DNA of 64,000 bases from CATQHB01 sp965262595 (GTDB lineage Bacteria > Chloroflexota > Dehalococcoidia > Lucifugimonadales > UBA3495): NCBI GenBank assembly GCA_965262595.1, contig OZ253548.1:1054001-1118000 (forward strand), read 5' to 3'. Of the stretch, positions 26,726 through 35,210 are shown piece by piece. The translations under genes were made by a program, and so were the position numbers. A model generated the notes under the pieces. The model did no database searches, had not been told where the DNA came from, and saw only the letters and a list, made by a program, of their open reading frames with translations. Position 1 is the first letter of the stretch. Every line of letters starts with the position of its first letter.

Positions 26726-27643
26726 CTAGCCTTGTCGGACAAACTTCACTACGGTCCGGCCCTGGCTGCCCTCGTAGGGTTCCACCACGTACAGGTCCTT
26801 GTGGGAATCGGCCCAGATACCGTGGCAGGAACGGTGGGTCATAGAGCCCCATTGGGCCAGCAGCTCACCTTCCAGATTCAATACGCTGACCAGACCACCA
26901 TTATGTTCGGCCACATAGACGATGTCATCGTCATCCACGTATATCACCGCCGGCCCAATCAACTTGGTGGGAAAGTCGGTGAGGTGGTCGCCCTCCTGGT
27001 CAAATACCTGAATGCGGTCGTTTTCCCGGTCGGCGATGAGCAGGCGTCCTTTGCGGTCAATCCAGGCGCCGTGGGGCAAATTGAACTGGCCCGCAGCCGA
27101 ACCGGGGCCGCCCCAGGACTTGATTAGCTGCCCTTCGGCGGTAAACTTGTGGACGCGGGCATTGGCGTAGCCGTCGGCAATAAACACCTCTCCGGCCTCA
27201 TTAACCGCGATACCTGCTGGCAGGTTAAAGGGTTCCGCGCCCCGCACCACGTCCGGCCAGGCGTTGGAACTGAACACGCTGTTGTCCACCCCGGTATCGG
27301 AGCGGTAGCCCTTGGTTCCAATGGTCATCAGGAGTTCGCCGTCGGCGGTAAACTTCATAATCTGGCCGTCGTTGCGCTCGACCAGCCAGACGTTATCCAT
27401 CGGGTCAACAATGATGGCGTGGGGGAAGCTGAACAAACCCGCGCCCCAGGAGTTCAAGTAGTTGCCCTCTCGGTCGAAGATAACGACCGGGTGGTCCGGG
27501 TCTCGGTTGAAGCAGTAAACCCGATCCTGGGAATCGCCGTAAACGGCGGCGGCGGGCATCGCCCAACCTGCGGGCAGTTTGGCCCAATCGGTGTTCATCT
27601 CGTAGGTATATTTGCCGCTGCCAACAATTGCTTTCGTAGTCAC
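26726..27643 (-). CDS. NHL-repeat beta-propeller protein (peptidylglycine-lyase-like fold)
   Basis: 305 residues consisting of about six NHL blades. Repeats such as 'FSFPHAIIVDPMDNVWLVER', 'FNLPAGIAVNEAGEVFIADG' and 'FNLPHGAWIDRKGRLLIADR' carry the F.lPhgi.vd..g..wvaD pattern close to the lyase half of peptidylglycine amidating enzymes, with recurrent His residues (FPHAI, LPHGA, RSCHGI) that could bind metal. No signal peptide is present. The gene is alone, with a terminator downstream. Enzymatic activity is not certain. Confidence 0.88.
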   Translation of the reverse strand: MTTKAIVGSGKYTYEMNTDWAKLPAGWAMPAAAVYGDSQDRVYCFNRDPDHPVVIFDREGNYLNSWGAGLFSFPHAIIVDPMDNVWLVERNDGQIMKFTADGELLMTIGTKGYRSDTGVDNSVFSSNAWPDVVRGAEPFNLPAGIAVNEAGEVFIADGYANARVHKFTAEGQLIKSWGGPGSAAGQFNLPHGAWIDRKGRLLIADRENDRIQVFDQEGDHLTDFPTKLIGPAVIYVDDDDIVYVAEHNGGLVSVLNLEGELLAQWGSMTHRSCHGIWADSHKDLYVVEPYEGSQGRTVVKFVRQG

Positions 27644-27907
27644 TAGGCGCCTCCTGTCACGTTAATTGAGCAGTTTAGTCTGGAATTGCCTTGATTATGA
27701 CAAGGATACCGGGTCAGGTCAAATTGGCGAGTCCCATCATTCCGGGGCATTCCCACTCAGCCTCCATTATGGGGTAAACTGATTGGACAGATCCGGTGGA
27801 CATTGACACCGCAAATCGCAGCGTTGCCCGGCGATTACCCAATCGTCGGACGACCATCCGGTAATTCTATGATTATCTAAAGAAGTCTTAACCCAGGAGA
27901 GGTTGAC

Positions 27908-28096
27908 ATGGTTGAAACTACTCCGGACGTTTCTATGGAAGACGTCTTGCAACTGCTAACCGCGCAGGCCCAGGTTCGCTGGGGCGCCGATTCTACCGAG
28001 CGGAAACGGGAGATGTTGGAACAGGCGGCCCAATCCGTAGCCGAGCTTTCCAACAACCTGCCAAATACGGAAACCGAGCCGAGAATTCATCAGTAA
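27908..28096 (+). CDS. Small AtzG/GatC-like protein ahead of amidase
   Basis: 62-residue acidic helical protein with a good AGGAGAGG site before ATG 27908. The chain (MEDVLQLLTAQAQVRWGADS followed by a helix with MLEQAAQSVAEL) resembles the short GatC/AtzG-type partners that wrap around amidase-signature enzymes. It sits 130 bases before an amidase gene, and a similar small gene precedes the other amidase at 32842. Partner function is inferred from position; sequence similarity is weak, so it could also be an unrelated small protein. Confidence 0.6.
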   Translation: MVETTPDVSMEDVLQLLTAQAQVRWGADSTERKREMLEQAAQSVAELSNNLPNTETEPRIHQ

Positions 28097-28142
28097 TCCC
28101 CGGTTCCGGCATTGTTGCCGCAGCATCCCGCCGGTTCTTTTC

Positions 28143-28176
28143 GGGTACGATAGGTACGATAGGTACGATAGGTACG
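28143..28176. repeat. 10-bp tandem repeat, about three copies
   Basis: GGTACGATAG is repeated head to tail between the small ORF and the amidase, followed by a short inverted stretch (GTACGTAGTGACTACG). It may be slippage-prone and change spacing between the two genes. Confidence 0.75.
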
Positions 28177-28224
28177 TAGTGACTACGCACCCCCGGGTCA
28201 CATCGCCAAGTTTTGGAGGGAGTC

Positions 28225-29583
28225 ATGGCCGAACCTTATAGCTTTAGCGTCAGCGAAGCCGCCCAGCAGATACGAAGCGGGCAACTTTCCCCCTCGACCT
28301 ACATCGAATCGCTGCTGCAGCGGATTACTACTCATGACCCGGCCTTGCAAGCCTGGGTAACTATCGACCGGGCCAAGGCAATGGACGCCGCCCTCCGCCG
28401 GGAGCGGGAATTGGCTGCCGGGGATACGCCGGGCATCCTCCACGGTGTGCCGGTTGGGCTGAAGGACATTTTCTATACTGCCGGGATGAAGACCACCGCC
28501 TGTTCCCGGATTTACGCCGACTTTGTGCCGGACTACGACGCTACTTGCGTTACCCGCCTCAAGGACGCCGGGGCCGTCATCCTGGGCAAGGCGGTAACCA
28601 CCGAGTTCGCCACTTCGGATCCTTCGCCTACCCGCAACCCCTGGAATGCGGAACATACGCCAGGCGGCTCCAGCAGCGGGTCGTCGGTAGCGGTAGCCAC
28701 CGGTATGTGCCCGGCAGCCCTCGGTTCCCAGACCGGCGGTTCTACCTGCCGCCCCGCCGCTTACAACGGCATCGTCGGTCTGAAGCCAAGCTATGGACGT
28801 ATCAGCCGCTACGGCGTGATTCCGGTGAGCTGGTCGCTGGACACGGTGGGAATCCTGGTGCGCACCGTTACCGATGCCGCCCTGCTGCTCCAGGCAATGG
28901 CCGGTTATGACGCCAACGACCCCGGCTCGGCCAATGTCCCCGTGCCCGACTATGGCCAGCAAATGGCGGACTGGCAAGGGCCGCCGCGCATCGGCTTGCT
29001 TAAGGGCTATTTCTTTGACCGGGCAACGCCGGAGGTGCGACATCACACCGAGGAAATCGCGCAGCAGTTGGCCCAGGCCGGAGCAGTGGTTGAAGAGTTG
29101 GAGCTGCCGGAGAGCTTTGCCACGGCCCCTGCTGCTCAACGCATCGTGATGAATGTGGAGTGCGCCGCCTTCCACGAGGAGTTTTTCCGCCATCGCGCCG
29201 GTGAATACGGGCCGCGGCTCAGAGCCAACATCGAGATGGGAATGCTGGTGCCCGGGGTAACTTACCTACAGGCCCAACGTTTGCGCCGCAGTTTTCGGCA
29301 GGATATGACCGAGCTGGCCCAGCGGGTGGATATCCTGATGACCCCGGCTACTCCCGCTCCGGCGCCCCGCGACCTGAACACCACCGGCGACGCCGCATTT
29401 CAGGCCCCCTGGACCTCCGCGGGCCTGCCCACCATCGTCATCCCCTCCGGCCTTAGCGAGGACGGCTTACCCCTGGGTGTCCAATTCGCCGCACCACCCT
29501 TTGAGGAAGGCGTTCTGCTTTCGGCGGCCCGTTGGTGCGAGGAAGCGTTGGGGGTTAACCTGCGGCCGCCGGATTATAGCTAG
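28225..29583 (+). CDS. Amidase-signature hydrolase A
   Basis: 452-residue amidase from ATG 28225, which has a GGAGGGAG site; the frame extends 12 bases upstream to a TTG without support. The Ser-cisSer-Lys triad of the family is intact: Lys80 (HGVPVGLKDIF), Ser149 (PGGSSSGS) and Ser173 (SQTGGSTCRPAA). It hydrolyses an amide or urea-type bond in the cytoplasm. The nucleophile region reads GGSTCRPA where most relatives have GGSIR.PA, a small change next to the active site. The natural substrate is unknown; not a GatA, as no GatB is near. Probably co-transcribed with the small upstream ORF. Confidence 0.93.
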   Translation: MAEPYSFSVSEAAQQIRSGQLSPSTYIESLLQRITTHDPALQAWVTIDRAKAMDAALRRERELAAGDTPGILHGVPVGLKDIFYTAGMKTTACSRIYADFVPDYDATCVTRLKDAGAVILGKAVTTEFATSDPSPTRNPWNAEHTPGGSSSGSSVAVATGMCPAALGSQTGGSTCRPAAYNGIVGLKPSYGRISRYGVIPVSWSLDTVGILVRTVTDAALLLQAMAGYDANDPGSANVPVPDYGQQMADWQGPPRIGLLKGYFFDRATPEVRHHTEEIAQQLAQAGAVVEELELPESFATAPAAQRIVMNVECAAFHEEFFRHRAGEYGPRLRANIEMGMLVPGVTYLQAQRLRRSFRQDMTELAQRVDILMTPATPAPAPRDLNTTGDAAFQAPWTSAGLPTIVIPSGLSEDGLPLGVQFAAPPFEEGVLLSAARWCEEALGVNLRPPDYS

Positions 29584-29613
29584 TGGCGACAGGTTAGAGG
29601 CTTTGAGCAAAGG

Positions 29614-30117
29614 CTATTGGGTGTCCAGATAAAGAGGCGACTGACGGCTGGCCCTGCCGTTACGCCGGATTGCGTCGGCGATAGGCCCCAAACGTGATGG
29701 GCCAGAAAACAAACCGTCGTCCAAAATCCGCTGAACTTCTTCGGGTTCCATAGTAGCAATGAACTTGAAAACCCTTGGGATTGCACTGGCGCGGGACTTG
29801 GATGCAGGTTCGTCTATGCCGTAGGCACGGCAGAAGTTGCCTATATCGGCGAAAGAAGGTAGAAAGGACTTGTCCTTGAATCTCTCGGCAAGCACTGCTA
29901 CAGCACCCAGTCTCTCTGACGGCAGATTCATCTTGACAACGTAATCCGTGGCCGTAGCTTTTGCCACACCACTTTTGCTGTGAAGTCTCAAGTCACTCTG
30001 GGATCCTTTGGGTTGTTTGCCAGAAATTCCGACCTCTTGCAAGGACCGCTCAACCTGCTCGAATCCATATTGCTCAACCATCGCCCTGAGGGCTTTCTCA
30101 AGTGTCGCTTGTGTCAT
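29614..30117 (-). CDS. Unknown protein paired with ParA
   Basis: 167 residues from ATG 30117, chosen because AAGGGGG lies 11 bases before it; the frame extends further (to 30189) inside parA. I do not recognise the family. Visible are a helical start (TLEKALRAMVEQYGFEQVER), a basic Gly/Ser stretch (KQPKGSQSDLRLHSKSG), then a helix-rich half with FKDKSFLPSFADIGNFCRAY and a patch VFKFIATMEPEEVQRILDDG. It follows the ParA stop by about 16 bases, so they are co-expressed. A ParB-like or DNA-binding adaptor is conceivable from the pairing, but no HTH is evident. Confidence 0.75.
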   Translation of the reverse strand: MTQATLEKALRAMVEQYGFEQVERSLQEVGISGKQPKGSQSDLRLHSKSGVAKATATDYVVKMNLPSERLGAVAVLAERFKDKSFLPSFADIGNFCRAYGIDEPASKSRASAIPRVFKFIATMEPEEVQRILDDGLFSGPSRLGPIADAIRRNGRASRQSPLYLDTQ

Positions 30118-30133
30118 TAGATAATATGCCCCC

Positions 30134-30988
30134 TTAAGCACCAAGTCCAAGCCCATTGAGCTCGGGCCTCGTGAAGAATTCCTTGGCAAAGCCTTCGAAG
30201 TCCCTTAACGAATTTCCGGAATGTCGATAATCACCGCGCATAATCTTAGGAAACCCTCGAGAGTAACCAAGTTCGCGCCTAAAAATGTACCAGTTGTTCT
30301 TGCCCGACTCCTCTTGAATCTCCTCCATTGCTCTCAACTTTTCGGGTCCACCGTCGTTGCCCCCATCGTAGGTTGCGTTGTTGATAACCACGCCGATAAC
30401 ATCAATTTGGTGGCCCCTGTTGTTGCGCCTGAAGGCTTCGAGCGAGTCATTCAGCAGGGGAAATCCTATGGTAGCAAAGAACTCGGGCCGCACGGGTACC
30501 AAGACATAGCGAGAGGCGTGATATGCAGCTTGAGTGAAAACGGATTCGGTCGGCGCACAATCTATGATAACGAGGTCCCTATCTTGAAAATCGCTGGCAA
30601 TAAGCCGAGCCAAGACACGAATGTCGGGGCTAACCGCGCTAACGAGATTATCTGCAAAATCAAACCTCGATGGGATGACCTCCAAGTTATGCCCCGACCT
30701 GCGTACCACGCTTTCAATATTCAGGGAGCTAGTTGATGCTGAATCAATCGTTGGAGGCTGATATCCGTTAAATATCTCAACAATCGACGGTGCCCTATCA
30801 TCCAAGAATCCCTTGTAAGTATTGCTCATCAGCGACTGGGAAAGGTTGGCTTGAGGGTCCAAGTCTATCGCCAAAACTTTCTTACTGCGGCCCGCGGCAT
30901 AGCGGGCCAGCAAAGCCGCGATAGTAGTCTTACCCACTCCGCCCTTCATGTTGATTACCGAAATGCAAATAGGACCACCGATCGCCAT
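30134..30988 (-). CDS. ParA/Soj-family ATPase
   Basis: 284-residue deviant-Walker ATPase of the ParA/MinD class. It has KGGVGKTT at 15-22 with both lysines, LAIDLDPQANLSQSL for Walker A', and LVIIDCAPTES for the switch/Walker B region. Members position DNA or protein complexes by moving on DNA. There is no N-terminal HTH. It differs from a chromosomal Soj: it is longer, is coded with an unknown 167-residue partner rather than parB, and has an insert with YDGGNDGGPEKLRAMEE. Base composition and codon use look lower in GC than the flanking amidase genes, suggesting acquisition. Promoter at 31028. Confidence 0.92.
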   Translation of the reverse strand: MAIGGPICISVINMKGGVGKTTIAALLARYAAGRSKKVLAIDLDPQANLSQSLMSNTYKGFLDDRAPSIVEIFNGYQPPTIDSASTSSLNIESVVRRSGHNLEVIPSRFDFADNLVSAVSPDIRVLARLIASDFQDRDLVIIDCAPTESVFTQAAYHASRYVLVPVRPEFFATIGFPLLNDSLEAFRRNNRGHQIDVIGVVINNATYDGGNDGGPEKLRAMEEIQEESGKNNWYIFRRELGYSRGFPKIMRGDYRHSGNSLRDFEGFAKEFFTRPELNGLGLGA

Positions 30989-31027
30989 ACTCTTCTACCT
31001 AACCGTGTGTAGATTTCCTTTGTTAAC

Positions 31028-31055
31028 ATTTTACCACCTTGCCTGAGCCTCACAA
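31028..31055 (-). promoter_or_regulatory. Promoter of the ParA module
   Basis: Minus-strand TTGTGA (31050-31055) and TAAAAT (31028-31033), spacer 16. Transcription would start near 31021. GTTAACAA occurs just downstream and again about 80 bases upstream on the same strand, which could be an operator pair. Confidence 0.5.
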
Positions 31056-31117
31056 AGGAACTCTTAAACCTTAACAGCGATTTTCTACGCTTACTCCATT
31101 CTTGTTAACCCACTCCA

Positions 31118-32524
31118 CTACACCGGCGGCCTGCGCTCAAACCACCTTGCCGCCTCCTGGTAGGCATAGGCCACCCGCAACACCGTTGCTTCATCAAAGG
31201 GCTTGCCGGCAATCTGTAGCCCAATGGGCAGCCCGCCGGAGGAGAAGCCGCCGGGCACCGAAATGGCGGGTATTCCCGATGCGTTGAACGGGCCGGTGAA
31301 GCTGGGTCCGGTGAGCGTTGTCCCACCGGTATAGCCTTCCAGGGCTGCCGCCGGTTTGGGCGACGTGGGAGTTACCAGCACATCGACCGCGGACAGCGCT
31401 TCGGCCATTTCCCGTTTCACCAAACTGCGCACCCGCTGGGCTTGAACGTAGTCGCTCATGGAGAGGAGACCGCCCAGCAGAAAGCGGTCGCGCACCATCT
31501 CGCCGTAATCTTCGCGGCGGGTTTTCAGGTTATGTTCATGGTAAGCGAACGCCTCGCCCATCATTATCGCCTGGTTGGCCGCCCGGGAATGTTCCACGTG
31601 GGGGATGTCCACGTCCTGCACCCTGGCGCCCAGAGAAACCATAACTTCCAGGGCCGTCTCAATTGCCGACAGTGTTTCCGGCTCCACATCCGGCCCGGAC
31701 TCGAAGAAGTAACGACGGGGAACGCCGATGGTCATTCCCTGAATACCGGCTTGAAGCCCCCGGGAATAGTCCGGCACCGGCGCCTTCGAGGTCGTGGGGT
31801 CGTTAGGATCGTGCCCGGCGAGGGACTGGAGCACCAGTGCCGTATCCTCCACCGTCCAAGTCATTGGGCCGCAGTGGTCTTGAGACCAGGACAAGGGAGT
31901 TACGCCGTAGTTGCTGACCCGGCCGTAGGTGGGCTTGATTCCAACGATACTGCACATTGAAGCGGGGCCTCGAATGGAACCGCCGGTGTCTGAACCAAGA
32001 GCGCCCATACAAAGGCCGGCGGCCACCGCCGCTCCGGAACCGCTGCTGGAGCCGCCGGGGATGTGAGCCAGATTCCAGGGATTGAGCGCGGGCGGAAACA
32101 AACTGGTAATGTCGGGGCCGCCCAGGGCAAATTCGTGCATCGCCAGCTTGCCCAGCAGGATAATCCCGGCTTCGTTTAGCTTGGCTACGGTGGTGGCATC
32201 CTCCGCCGGAACCCGGTCCGGCGTTACCCGCGACATGGAGGTGGTGCGGATGCCGGCGGTATCGTACAGGTCTTTAAGGCCAATAGGGATTCCGTGGAGC
32301 GGCCCGCGGTAATTGCCCCTCAGGATTTCGGCTTCCGCTTCCCGCGCCTGTGCCAATGCCCGCTCCGGCAGCGGCGTCACGTAGGCATGGAGCCGGCCGT
32401 CTATGGCCTCAATTCGCTCCAGAAAAGCCCGCACCAACTCCACCGGGGATAAATGCCGGTCGCGCAACAACGGTCCGGCCTCGGAGATGGTCATGTAGCA
32501 TAGTTCCGTCGGATTTGCAGTCAT
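31118..32524 (-). CDS. Amidase-signature hydrolase B
   Basis: 468 residues from ATG 32524 (AAAGGGTG seven bases before); the frame also allows GTG three codons earlier. The triad is complete: Lys84 (HGIPIGLKDLYDT), Ser159 (PGGSSSGS) and Ser183 (SDTGGSIRGPAS). It is closer to canonical family members than amidase A, with the usual GGSIR. It probably forms an operon with the small gene at 32639-32842, a GatC/AtzG-like partner. Substrate unknown; the nearby cyclase-family hydrolase, read in the same direction, may work in the same pathway. Confidence 0.93.
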   Translation of the reverse strand: MTANPTELCYMTISEAGPLLRDRHLSPVELVRAFLERIEAIDGRLHAYVTPLPERALAQAREAEAEILRGNYRGPLHGIPIGLKDLYDTAGIRTTSMSRVTPDRVPAEDATTVAKLNEAGIILLGKLAMHEFALGGPDITSLFPPALNPWNLAHIPGGSSSGSGAAVAAGLCMGALGSDTGGSIRGPASMCSIVGIKPTYGRVSNYGVTPLSWSQDHCGPMTWTVEDTALVLQSLAGHDPNDPTTSKAPVPDYSRGLQAGIQGMTIGVPRRYFFESGPDVEPETLSAIETALEVMVSLGARVQDVDIPHVEHSRAANQAIMMGEAFAYHEHNLKTRREDYGEMVRDRFLLGGLLSMSDYVQAQRVRSLVKREMAEALSAVDVLVTPTSPKPAAALEGYTGGTTLTGPSFTGPFNASGIPAISVPGGFSSGGLPIGLQIAGKPFDEATVLRVAYAYQEAARWFERRPPV

Positions 32525-32638
32525 GGAATTCACCCTTTCGCCGCAAGCTGAATGTTCCCAATAGTTCTATAGACCTGTCCGTTTTGACAGCGTCAATTCC
32601 TTTCGCCCAATAACTCTTTCGCGGTCACGATTTGTCGG

Positions 32639-32842
32639 TCAATAGTGCCAGTCTGGAACAAAAACGTCCGCCGGTCCGGGCAAGGGCAACGCCGGGTCGT
32701 GGAGCAGGGCCAACTGGCCCACCAGAGTCTGGTACATCGGCAGCAGGTGTTCCAGCTCTTCCGGCTTTAGTTCCAGGCCGGCCCGCTGAACGATTGCCTT
32801 AAAGTCCTCCAGGGAAATGCTTCCCGATTGCGTCGGATTCAT
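32639..32842 (-). CDS. AtzG/GatC-like small protein ahead of amidase B
   Basis: 67 residues, acidic, with two short helices (SLEDFKAIVQRAGLELKPEE and LEHLLPMYQTLVGQLALL) and a C-terminal tail ending FVPDWHY. That layout (helix of a GatC/AtzG fold, then an extended arm with a Pro-rich tail) fits small subunits of amidase complexes. It lies about 110 bases before amidase B on the same strand. ATG 32842 is preceded by GGGAGGGG. Confidence 0.75.
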   Translation of the reverse strand: MNPTQSGSISLEDFKAIVQRAGLELKPEELEHLLPMYQTLVGQLALLHDPALPLPGPADVFVPDWHY

Positions 32843-32911
32843 GACCCCTCCCGTCCGATTTTCGTTCGCCGGACTTTTCCTTGTATGCTTGCCTTCAGGG
32901 CCGGTATCAAA

Positions 32912-33859
32912 CTAAAACACGGCAATAGGATTGACCGGAGAGCCGGTGGTGTTATGCAGTCGCAAGGGTCCAATAGTTACCAGGAACTCCCAGCGGTTGC
33001 GTTGCCGGCAGGCTTCGGCCACATCCTCCAGGTTGGCATTGTCCAGAATCCAAAGGCCCATCGCGGTTATCCCCACTTGATGGATCGGCTGGAGCACTCG
33101 GGTGTATTGGGCTGGGCTGACATCGTTGCCGGTATCGGAGCCCAGCACGGCAATACCCCGCTCGTGGAACAGGGGCAGACATGCCGCCTGACACGCCGCG
33201 GAACCCGCCGAACGTTCCACTGGGCCTTCCACGTTGCGGCGGTGAAGTTGGCCGGTGCGCACCAGCAGAATATCCCCTTCCGCCACCTTGAAACCGCAGC
33301 GTTCCTCCGCGGCCAGAATGTCCTCGGGCATCACGCCTTCGCCCCGTTCCAGCCAGTCCACGCCGCGAACCAGCGGCACATCCACCAAGACGCCCCGGGT
33401 CATAAAGCCGTTTTTGGCCGCCTCCACCGAACAGACCGTCGCGCCCATACTGGTGGAAACCAGGTGAGCCGGCTTGCCATTGTAGGTTTTGCCTTCCCAA
33501 AAGAAGTGGGCCAGACTATCCACATGGGTAACGGTGTAGCCATGAAAAATCATCCCGAAATAGTCAATGGCGGCGGCATTGGGTCGGTTGCTAACCTTGT
33601 CTCCGCTGCCCCAACCCTCGCCGCTCTCCACCATAAAATGTACCGGCGGGGCGGGAGCGTCCAGGCTAGGCTCGAATTGGACGGTGCGGGCCAGCGAAAC
33701 GGAGACGCCTTCCTGCACCGTAGCCAGAGCGCTCAGGGTCTTTTCCGGGGTAATCAGGTTAGGGGTGCCCAGCTCGTCGTCGTCCCCCCACCGACCCCAG
33801 TTGGAAAATTTCTGAAAATAACCCAGCACTTCCTCTTCAGTTGGAATCTGTCCCGGCAT
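32912..33859 (-). CDS. Cyclase-family metal-dependent hydrolase (kynurenine-formamidase-like)
   Basis: 315-residue cyclase superfamily protein. The start at ATG 33859 has GGAGGAAGGG; the frame extends 16 codons further without support. The metal site is plain: His106 and the THVD.LAH block (TVTHVDSLAHFFWEG, with His112, Asp114 and His118), typical of the manganese/zinc sites in the family. It would hydrolyse an amide, formamide or lactone. GDKVSNRPNAAAIDYFGMIF matches a polyketide-cyclase/isatin-hydrolase-like branch. Substrate unknown; likely linked with the amidases. Confidence 0.9.
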   Translation of the reverse strand: MPGQIPTEEEVLGYFQKFSNWGRWGDDDELGTPNLITPEKTLSALATVQEGVSVSLARTVQFEPSLDAPAPPVHFMVESGEGWGSGDKVSNRPNAAAIDYFGMIFHGYTVTHVDSLAHFFWEGKTYNGKPAHLVSTSMGATVCSVEAAKNGFMTRGVLVDVPLVRGVDWLERGEGVMPEDILAAEERCGFKVAEGDILLVRTGQLHRRNVEGPVERSAGSAACQAACLPLFHERGIAVLGSDTGNDVSPAQYTRVLQPIHQVGITAMGLWILDNANLEDVAEACRQRNRWEFLVTIGPLRLHNTTGSPVNPIAVF

Positions 33860-34095
33860 AGTTCCCTTCCTCCAATTAGATGTAGTTAAGCAATTAGATG
33901 TAGTCAAGCAAATGCGATAGTTGAACTAGCGGATATTAGGGCAACCGCAGTAGCGGCTCCGGGGCATTATGCCCGATTCAAGGGCTAAGGCGCAATAATG
34001 ATATTGGAACTGAGGTCGCCTGGAATACGGCGAGTCCAGGAGCAGCAAAAGTGCGGGATTGAGCCAATTAGGGCAGGCGGTCGGTAGATACCTAC

Positions 34096-34124
34096 TTGTA
34101 CGATAGCGGTTAGTGTGGTAACCT
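34096..34124 (+). promoter_or_regulatory. Promoter of rpmB
   Basis: TTGTAC (34096-34101) and TAACCT (34119-34124), spacer 17; start near 34131, about 25 bases before the ATG. Confidence 0.5.
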
Positions 34125-34155
34125 GAGCGACACTCTAAAGGATGAGTTTTAAGCT

Positions 34156-34365
34156 ATGCAGTGCCAAATTTGTAAAAAGTCCGGTATGTCGGGCAACAAT
34201 GTCAGCCACTCTAACCGGCACACCAAAACCCGATTCAAGGCGAACGTTCACAAGCAGACCATCTCGCTAAACGGCAAGGTACAGCGGGTCAAGATTTGCA
34301 GCCGCTGCCTGCGGACGCTGCACAAGCCGCCGCGGATCAGGTCCAAAGCCGTCGTTACTGCCTAA
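34156..34365 (+). CDS. rpmB: 50S ribosomal protein L28, zinc-ribbon form
   Basis: 69 residues with the L28 core (NVSHSNRHTKTRFKANVHKQ and VQRVKICSRCLRTLHKPP). Cys3-X2-Cys6 and Cys48-X2-Cys51 give a zinc-binding C+ form; many bacteria keep a zinc-free paralogue under Zur, which is not seen here. It is a core part of the large subunit. AAAGGATGAG precedes ATG 34156 and a hairpin follows the stop. Confidence 0.97.
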   Translation: MQCQICKKSGMSGNNVSHSNRHTKTRFKANVHKQTISLNGKVQRVKICSRCLRTLHKPPRIRSKAVVTA

Positions 34366-34370
34366 AGGTC

Positions 34371-34395
34371 GGCGCCAGGCTTGACGCCTGGCGCC
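34371..34395 (+). terminator. Hairpin after rpmB
   Basis: GGCGCCAGGC and GCCTGGCGCC form a perfect 10-bp stem with a five-base loop, just past the stop. The tail is not T-rich, so termination may be weak. Confidence 0.55.
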
Positions 34396-34517
34396 ATAAG
34401 CAATGCTTAAGTGGTAGCGGGCGCTTGTTTCAGAACGGCCGGGTTTGCTGCCAGTCTCAACAGCTCCGAAATAATCGGCCTGTCCGATTGCCTGTTTTGT
34501 ACCAGCCGGCTAATTTC

Positions 34518-35210
34518 CTAGTCCTCGGGCTTCAGGCCTCTCAAACAGTTTCGCATCTTTTCCATCGCCGCCTGAACCGGTTCATCCCGGTTATAAATGG
34601 CGGTGCCCGCCACCAGAATAGAAGCTCCGGCGCGCACCGAATCCTGCGCCGTTTGGTCTGCCTTTACTCCGCCGTCCACTTCAATCCGGGTCCCATAACC
34701 TTTGGCCCGGATTATTTCGGAAAGCCGCCGCACTTTGTCCAGGGCGCTGGGTATAAAGCTCTGCCCGCCAAAGCCGGGGTTCACCGTCATTACCAGCACA
34801 ATATCCAAAAAAGGCAGCACTTCCTCGATCGCTGCTATCGGGGTGCCGGGGTTTATCGCCACGCCGACCGCCGCCCCCTGTTCCTTGACCTGAAACACGG
34901 TGCGGTGCAAATGCTTACAAGCCTCGGCGTGAACTATTACCTGGTCGGTGGCCGATTTCAGGAAGGACGGCATCAAGTTGCCCGGCTCTTCGATCATCAG
35001 GTGAATGTTTAAAGGTAGATGGGTGTATTTCCGAACCGCGTCCACCACCACTTCCCCGAAGGAAATATTGGGTACAAACCGCCCGTCCATCACGTCAACG
35101 TGAATCAGGTCGGCGCCGGCCTCGGTAGCCTCCTGCACTTGCCGTCCCAAGTTGGCAAAGTCGGCGGCCAAAATGGACGGCGCAACCTGTATATAAGCTT
35201 CAGATGTCAT
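34518..35210 (-). CDS. rpe: Ribulose-phosphate 3-epimerase
   Basis: 230-residue TIM-barrel epimerase interconverting ribulose 5-phosphate and xylulose 5-phosphate in the pentose phosphate pathway. Family blocks are all present: PSILAADFANLG with catalytic-site Ser, HVDVMDGRFVPNISFG, LPLNIHLMIEEP, VLVMTVNPGFGGQSFI and EVDGGV. Length is normal. The ATG at 35210 is 11 bases inside the end of argH, so the two are translated in tandem. Such pairing of argH and rpe is not a usual operon. Confidence 0.97.
   Translation of the reverse strand: MTSEAYIQVAPSILAADFANLGRQVQEATEAGADLIHVDVMDGRFVPNISFGEVVVDAVRKYTHLPLNIHLMIEEPGNLMPSFLKSATDQVIVHAEACKHLHRTVFQVKEQGAAVGVAINPGTPIAAIEEVLPFLDIVLVMTVNPGFGGQSFIPSALDKVRRLSEIIRAKGYGTRIEVDGGVKADQTAQDSVRAGASILVAGTAIYNRDEPVQAAMEKMRNCLRGLKPED

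Noticed and set aside
28198..29193. 331-residue minus-strand frame
   Set aside because: Antisense of amidase A; no family pattern.
30134..30988. Chromosome-partition ParA of a parAB operon
   Set aside because: No parB follows, no parS-like site seen, and the neighbour is not ParB-like.
32828..33889. 353-residue plus-strand frame
   Set aside because: Antisense shadow of the cyclase-family gene, which shows the metal motif in its own frame.
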